Shown here piece by piece: positions 59,646-64,000 of a stretch of 64,000 nucleotides of DNA. Position 1 is the stretch's first letter, and each line of letters starts with the position of its first letter. Origin of the DNA: Comamonas odontotermitis (GTDB lineage: Bacteria > Pseudomonadota > Gammaproteobacteria > Burkholderiales > Burkholderiaceae_C); assembly GCF_014207855.1 (NCBI RefSeq), contig NZ_JACHKZ010000001.1, positions 124,001-188,000 of the forward strand, given 5' to 3'. A program made the position numbers and the translations under genes. The notes under the pieces were generated by a model. The model searched no databases, was not told the DNA's origin, and was given only the letters and a program-made list of their open reading frames with translations.

Positions 59646-60608
59646 TCAGTGGCGCTTGTCGGTCAGAAACTTGCCGTCGGCACCGCCCACGCCCTTTTGG
59701 CGCCGGGTATTGCCGTCAAGGCCGCCATCAATCGCCCATTCGGCAAACACCGTAGGGCCTGGCTCAAACTCGCGCGGCTGCCAGTCGGCCGTCAGCTGGT
59801 CCTCATCAGCGTAGTACTCCACCAGCGCACCAGCCGGGTTCTTGAAGTACCAGAAATAGGCCGACGACACCGGATGACGCCCCGGGCCCAGCTGGGTATC
59901 CCAACCGCAGCGCGAGATGTGCATGCCGCCGCCAAAGACCTCGTGGATGTCGCGTACGGTGAAGGCCACATGGTTCAGGCCAGCGTGCTTATCGGGGCGC
60001 TGCAGCAGAAAAATGTCGTGGTGACCGCCGTCGGGTGCGGTGCGCAGGAAGGCGCCGCGCTCGGGGTAGCGGTCCGAGGCCGCAAAGCCGAAATTGTCCA
60101 CATAGAAGCGCTCGCAGGCCTGAACGTCCTTGACGAAGAACACCACATGGCCGACCTCGATGGGTTGGGCACGCTCGTAGGCCGGGCTCGCCTGGTCAAT
60201 GCGACCTTTGCGGCTCCAGGTGTTGTACTCAGCGCTCTGCACCTCCACATCACGCTTTTTCGTCACTTGCAGGCGCACAGCCAGGCCATTGGGATCGGTG
60301 CAGCCGATGCGCGCACCCTGCTTCACAAAGCCCGGCAGCTGTGCGATACGGCTTTCGTAGAGCGCAAGATCGGCAGCACTCTCCACGCCCCAGACCACCT
60401 CGCGCAGCGTGGGGCCTGTTTCGATGGCCGGTGGCAGATCAGGGTGGTCGGTGGCGGCCACGATGACGCGGCAGCCATTCAGGGTCTCGAACACCAGCCG
60501 ATCGGCCTGCTCTGTCACCAGATTCAGCCCCCAGTCGATGAAGAACTGGCGGCAGGCCGCCAGATCGCCTGCGCCGTAGCTGATTTCGTCAATGCCCAGT
60601 ACGCTCAT
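59646..60608 (-). CDS. VOC-fold extradiol-type dioxygenase
   Basis: The 320-aa two-domain vicinal-oxygen-chelate protein resembles catechol 2,3-dioxygenase-like enzymes. Metal ligands appear in the C-terminal domain: His in IEVGHVVFFVKD, His in AGLNHVAFTVRD and Glu in ALVEYYADE. The N-terminal domain (IDEISYGAGDLAACRQFFID) has lost comparable ligands, as usual. The start at 60608 has AAAGGA 6-7 nt upstream; an extension to 60677 enters the intergenic repeat. It probably cleaves the dihydroxylated ring made by the Rieske oxygenase. Confidence 0.85.
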   Translation of the reverse strand: MSVLGIDEISYGAGDLAACRQFFIDWGLNLVTEQADRLVFETLNGCRVIVAATDHPDLPPAIETGPTLREVVWGVESAADLALYESRIAQLPGFVKQGARIGCTDPNGLAVRLQVTKKRDVEVQSAEYNTWSRKGRIDQASPAYERAQPIEVGHVVFFVKDVQACERFYVDNFGFAASDRYPERGAFLRTAPDGGHHDIFLLQRPDKHAGLNHVAFTVRDIHEVFGGGMHISRCGWDTQLGPGRHPVSSAYFWYFKNPAGALVEYYADEDQLTADWQPREFEPGPTVFAEWAIDGGLDGNTRRQKGVGGADGKFLTDKRH

Positions 60609-60671
60609 AAAAAATCCTTTCTTCACCCGATCACGCGCCACGCGCTGCCCACATCGCCTGCAACCGGCGCG

Positions 60672-60775
60672 GCCCATCGGCGGACGCCAAGCAAGGGCCG
60701 CCCCGCAGCGAAGGTGTCGTCCCCCTCCCGCGCAGCGAGAGAGGGAAAGGCGCGAAGCGACTCAGGGGGTGTTGC
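60672..60775. repeat. structured intergenic repeat (CCCCCTC..GAGGG element)
   Basis: The 170-bp gap between the dioxygenase and aldehyde dehydrogenase genes holds GGACGCCAAGCAAGGGCCGC, then CCCCCTCCC..GAGAGGG nested in GTCGTCCCCC..CTCAGGGGG, ending just before the aldehyde dehydrogenase stop. I recall near-identical intergenic sequences across Comamonadaceae genomes; within this window it occurs once. It can form a nested hairpin. Confidence 0.55.
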
Positions 60776-60778
60776 ATC

Positions 60779-62254
60779 TCAATTGGCCCAGGCCAGGGGT
60801 GATTCGTTCAGGCCCCAGTACAGGCTCTTTTGCTCCATGTACTGCTGGATGCCCATGCGGCCCTTCTCGCGGCCCAGGCCGCTGTCGCGCCAGCCGCCAA
60901 ACGGTGTGGAGATGGAGAATTGCTTATAGGTGTTGATCCACACGGTGCCGGCCTGCACCGCGCGGCCGATGCGCCATGCGGCCTTGTAGTCGCGCGTCCA
61001 GATACCGGCGGCCAGCGCGTAGACGCTGTCGTTGGCCTGCTCCAGCAGCGATTCCTCGTTGTCAAAAGGCATGGCCACGAGCACGGGGCCGAAAATTTCC
61101 TGCTGGCAGATCTGCCAGTCGTTCTGCACGCCTTCGAGGATGGTGGGACGGTAGTAGTAGCCGCGCTCGTACAGTGCGCCCTCGGGGCGATGACCACCAG
61201 TGCGCAACTGCCCGCCTTCGGACAGGCCCAGCTGCACATAGCTTTCGATGGATTCGCGGTGCTTGGCGGTGATCAGCGGGCCCATCTGGGTGCGCTCATC
61301 GGCCGGGTCACCCACACGCAGCTGAGCGGCCTTGGCCGTGAGGCGCTCCATGAAGTTGCCATAGAGCTTGCGTGCCACGAACAGGCGCGAGCCCGCTATG
61401 CACGATTCGCCCGACGAGCTGAAGATGCCGTAGAGCACACCGTTGACGGCATGGTCGAGGTCGGCGTCTTCCAGCACCATGGTGGCCGATTTTCCGCCCA
61501 GCTCCAGCGAGACGGGCATCATCTTGTCGGCCGCGATGCGGGCGATGTGCTTGCCGGTGGAGGTGCCGCCAGTGAACGACACGCGCTTGACCAGTGGATG
61601 CTTGGTGATGGCATCGCCAATCACCGAGCCACGGCCGGGCAGCACGCTGACGATACCTTTCGGAACACCGGCTTCTTCACAGATCTTGGCCAGCTCAAGC
61701 GCCAGCAGTGGCGTGGCTTCGGCGGGCTTGACGACCACGGCGTTACCAGCCGCCAGCGCGGGGGCTAGCTTTTGCGCTTCGCTCGCAATAGGCGAATTCC
61801 ACGGGGTGATGGCAGCGACCACGCCCATGGGCTCGTAGACGCTCATGGTCATGAAATCGCCACGGGGCGGCGTGATCGCCTCTTCCATGGTTTCGCAGGC
61901 AGCGGCGAAATACTGGAAGGTACCGGCGGCGCTGGCCACCAGGGCGCGCGTTTCGTTGATGGGCTTGCCGTTGTCGAGGCGCTGCAACTGGGCCAACGGC
62001 TCGGCGCGCTCGCGGATCAGCTGCGCCACGCGATGCAGCACAGCGGCGCGCTCGTGCGGCTTCTTCTGTGCCCAGCCACTGGTACGGAATGCGTGGTCGG
62101 CCTTCTGGATGGCCTCTTCCACATCCTGCAGACTGGGCGCGCGCAGGCGGCCCACCACCTCACCGGTGGCCGGATACAGCGTGGCAGATTCGTCGCCACC
62201 GCCCAGGCGCCATTCGCCGCCGATGTTGATGGGGAGCAGTTCAAGATTCGACAT
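60779..62254 (-). CDS. NAD(P)-dependent aldehyde dehydrogenase
   Basis: The 491-aa enzyme oxidises an aldehyde to a carboxylate. Motifs are AAITPWNSPI (substrate channel Asn), VSFTGGTSTGKHIA (cofactor loop), SLELGGKSATMV (catalytic Glu) and GESCIAGSRLF (catalytic Cys), with PFGGWRDSGLGREKG at the C-terminus. In the cluster it could oxidise the semialdehyde produced after ring cleavage and decarboxylation. It lies 18 bp after the aspartate dehydrogenase gene. Confidence 0.93.
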   Translation of the reverse strand: MSNLELLPINIGGEWRLGGGDESATLYPATGEVVGRLRAPSLQDVEEAIQKADHAFRTSGWAQKKPHERAAVLHRVAQLIRERAEPLAQLQRLDNGKPINETRALVASAAGTFQYFAAACETMEEAITPPRGDFMTMSVYEPMGVVAAITPWNSPIASEAQKLAPALAAGNAVVVKPAEATPLLALELAKICEEAGVPKGIVSVLPGRGSVIGDAITKHPLVKRVSFTGGTSTGKHIARIAADKMMPVSLELGGKSATMVLEDADLDHAVNGVLYGIFSSSGESCIAGSRLFVARKLYGNFMERLTAKAAQLRVGDPADERTQMGPLITAKHRESIESYVQLGLSEGGQLRTGGHRPEGALYERGYYYRPTILEGVQNDWQICQQEIFGPVLVAMPFDNEESLLEQANDSVYALAAGIWTRDYKAAWRIGRAVQAGTVWINTYKQFSISTPFGGWRDSGLGREKGRMGIQQYMEQKSLYWGLNESPLAWAN

Positions 62255-62272
62255 GATGAAACTCTTTCGTTG

Positions 62273-63070
62273 TCAGATCACCAGAGGTGCCACCTTGCCG
62301 CGCAACGCGCGCACCGCGCTGAACACGGTCAGGGCCGAGGTCTTGGGGTTGGCTGCCAGCGGCTGGTTGCGCATGGTCAGCTCGAAGCTGCCAAAGGCGC
62401 CTGCGGCTTCAACCTGGTGCAGGTTCTCGCGCACCGCCGGGTCGGCAATCAGGCGCACGGTGGTACGGTCCAGGCCCAGGCCGGCCAGCGACACGGTGGC
62501 GGCCACATTGGCGTTCTTCGGAAACTGCGCGGCCGCCTCCCGGGCCGTGCCTTCGAAAATCACCGTCTCGTTCGCCAATGCATCCAGATCGCGCCCCTGC
62601 TCAGCCGGTGTGCCCTTCCAGGCATGTGGCGGCTTGCGACCGGTGTAGCGCACGGTGGAGAGGCCGCCGATGCGGGCTGCAGCCAAGGCATCAATGCCGC
62701 CAATGGCGCCAGCAATCAGTTGCACCTGCGTGCGGCCTTCGCGGGCAGCAGCCTCCAGTTGCTCAGGCAGGCCAGCTGCAGACAGCGCGCCCACCGATGC
62801 CACGATGCAGGGCACGCCTCGGCGCAGTGCAGGCAGCACATGCTGTTCGATGGCAGCGTGACCTGCTGCTTCCACCACCAGATCAATGCCATCTGCCGGC
62901 ACGGCCTGTACAACCTGCGCACCCGGCGCCAGGCGCTGGGCCACGGCACGCGCGGCCTCGGCGCCTTCAGCTGGCACCACGACCGCAGCGATCTGCAGGC
63001 CGACATCGTCCTTCACCAGTTCCAGCAAGGCGGTGCCAATGGCGCCGCAACCGATCAGAGCAATCTGCAT
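62273..63070 (-). CDS. nadX: L-aspartate dehydrogenase (NadX type)
   Basis: The 265-aa protein has an N-terminal Rossmann fold (MQIALIGCGAIGTALLELV) and aspartate dehydrogenase segments DLVVEAAGHAAIEQH, LIAGAIGGIDALAAAR and FPKNANVAATVSLAGLG, plus C-terminal FELTMRNQP. The enzyme interconverts L-aspartate and iminoaspartate/oxaloacetate. Its place between an aldehyde dehydrogenase and a TPP decarboxylase-like gene recalls Pseudomonas aeruginosa PA3504-PA3506 (from memory). It might act on a different amino acid or imine in this catabolic setting. Confidence 0.88.
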   Translation of the reverse strand: MQIALIGCGAIGTALLELVKDDVGLQIAAVVVPAEGAEAARAVAQRLAPGAQVVQAVPADGIDLVVEAAGHAAIEQHVLPALRRGVPCIVASVGALSAAGLPEQLEAAAREGRTQVQLIAGAIGGIDALAAARIGGLSTVRYTGRKPPHAWKGTPAEQGRDLDALANETVIFEGTAREAAAQFPKNANVAATVSLAGLGLDRTTVRLIADPAVRENLHQVEAAGAFGSFELTMRNQPLAANPKTSALTVFSAVRALRGKVAPLVI

Positions 63071-63110
63071 GGTGTGGGTCCTTCCAGGTTTTATCCGGTC
63101 TTGTCAGGTC

Positions 63111-64000
63111 TTACTGGGTCTTGGTGGCCGGAATCTGGTCCAGCTTGTTCACCGGAGGGCCGGAGAATGCGGTCTTGAAACTGCCAATGGAGCGCATGTC
63201 GATCTCCAGCAGGAAAGGCCCTTTTTTGCTCCATGCAGACTCCAGCACAGCTGGCAGCTCATCGAAGTTCTGCACCCGGGCATGGGGCAGGTGGATCGAA
63301 GCGCACAGCTGCGCATAGTCAGGCGTGTGCAGCTCCACATAGCAGCGGCGGCCGCCATAGGAGGCATCCTGGATGTTCTGGATCACGCCGTAGCGCTGGT
63401 CGTTCATCAGCACGATCAGCGTGTCGCACTCTTCCTGCACCAGCGTGGCAAGCTCACCCAGGTTCAGGATGAAACCACCATCGCCCGCCAGGCCCAGCGT
63501 TTTGCGGCCCGAGCCGCTTTGCGCCGCGCCGATGGCCGCGCCAATGGCCATGGGCATACCCATGCCAATGCCGCCGCCCGTGGCGTGCACACCAGCGTTG
63601 GGCTCGAAAAACCGCAGCTCGCGGTTGCCCCAGGTGCTGTTGGAGACAGTCACGTCACGCACCCAGTTGAAGTTGCGACCCACCACCTGCTGCAGCTGTT
63701 GCACCAAAGTGCTGTAGGGGCCCAGGCCATCGCGCATGGTGGCCACAACTTCATCGTGCACTTGGCGCAGATCGGCCAGCAGCTCGGGATCGGCCCGGTA
63801 GCCGCGCGCTTCCAGCCGATCAGCCAGACCGTTCAGCGCCAGGGCCGAGTCGCCGCAGACAAAGCCATCGTCGATGTAGCAGCGGCCTTGCTGGGCAGCG
63901 TCCACATCAATGCGCAGCAGCGGGCGCGGCAGCTGGAGCTCGTACTTCAGCGTCTCGTTGCTGCGCAGGCGCGTACCCACGGCCAGCATGGCGTCGCAGC
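63111..64000 (-). CDS. thiamine pyrophosphate enzyme (decarboxylase/acetolactate synthase-like), 5' end outside window
   Basis: About 296 C-terminal residues are visible. The middle domain (AMLAVGTRLRSNETLKY, LLRIDVDAA) and the TPP-binding domain are present: GGGIGMGMPMAIGAAIG, LAGDGGFILNLGELATL (GDG motif with its downstream Asn in LMNDQRYG) and the C-terminal PFLLEIDMRS. Relatives decarboxylate 2-oxo acids (benzoylformate, oxaloacetate-like) or join them. First visible gene of the eleven-gene cluster, 40 bp before nadX; its start and any promoter lie beyond the window. Confidence 0.88.
   Translation of the reverse strand, partial: CDAMLAVGTRLRSNETLKYELQLPRPLLRIDVDAAQQGRCYIDDGFVCGDSALALNGLADRLEARGYRADPELLADLRQVHDEVVATMRDGLGPYSTLVQQLQQVVGRNFNWVRDVTVSNSTWGNRELRFFEPNAGVHATGGGIGMGMPMAIGAAIGAAQSGSGRKTLGLAGDGGFILNLGELATLVQEECDTLIVLMNDQRYGVIQNIQDASYGGRRCYVELHTPDYAQLCASIHLPHARVQNFDELPAVLESAWSKKGPFLLEIDMRSIGSFKTAFSGPPVNKLDQIPATKTQ

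Overview
The window looks like a chromosomal segment of a high-GC betaproteobacterium of the family Comamonadaceae (Comamonas/Delftia/Acidovorax type). This is inferred from four things. There are three Bug-type (TctC-like) solute-binding proteins. A DUF3567 protein and a GlcD-PurE-PurK-TsaC type gene content are present. Two dispersed intergenic repeat types (AGCTGC..GCGCTT palindromes and a CCCCCTC..GAGGG element) resemble elements I remember from this family. Codon use is GC-rich throughout. No rRNA, tRNA, CRISPR array, transposase or complete prophage was seen.

Layout. 1-6.5 kb: a hypothetical protein, a DUF2817/M14 peptidase, an orphan molybdopterin oxidoreductase, an M20 amidohydrolase and a HAD hydrolase. 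6.6-13.5 kb: a minus-strand aromatic catabolic operon (FAD hydroxylase, DUF2783 small partner, homogentisate dioxygenase, fumarylacetoacetase, YfcF-like GST, Bug protein). It ends in a clear terminator and is divided from a divergent MarR gene by a palindromic candidate operator. Together these genes could turn 3-hydroxyphenylacetate (inferred) through homogentisate into fumarate and acetoacetate. 14-16 kb: a second fumarylacetoacetase-family gene divergent from an IclR regulator. 16-25 kb: DUF3108, DUF3567, AraC/Fsr pair, a secreted hypothetical, class II ribonucleotide reductase with a long leader, and PurU.

25-31.4 kb is the most accessory-looking part. A large FN3-repeat surface protein ending in choice-of-anchor U plus IPTL-CTERM is translationally coupled to a DUF6916 protein. 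These face an opposing operon of three tail-collar (Mdp-like) proteins plus a GNAT. A second, exported DUF6916-like protein lies divergently beyond. No other phage genes are present. 31.5-41.4 kb: orphan GlcD, a secreted protein, DUF6882, CnoX, purE-purK-tsaC, then two SGNH-hydrolase lipoproteins. One of these keeps its catalytic residues and the other has lost Ser, Asn and His. They are separated by a 284-bp element with 20-bp perfect terminal inverted repeats.

41.5-52.8 kb: pirin/LysR pair, glycolipid-binding protein, GNAT, and an ECF sigma/RskA anti-sigma unit divergent from a ferritin-like/DUF3455 operon; the shared intergenic region carries the same ATCC-N16-CGTA motif in both directions. 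Then PBP4-type DacB, tsaB-rimI, a degenerate uracil-DNA-glycosylase-like gene, and corA with a foldable leader. 52.8-64 kb: an eleven-gene minus-strand catabolic cluster (TPP enzyme, aspartate dehydrogenase, aldehyde dehydrogenase, VOC dioxygenase, two Bug proteins, a 73-aa helix-turn-helix-like protein, Rieske oxygenase and reductase, porin, MFS). It is closed by a terminator. Its substrate is not evident.
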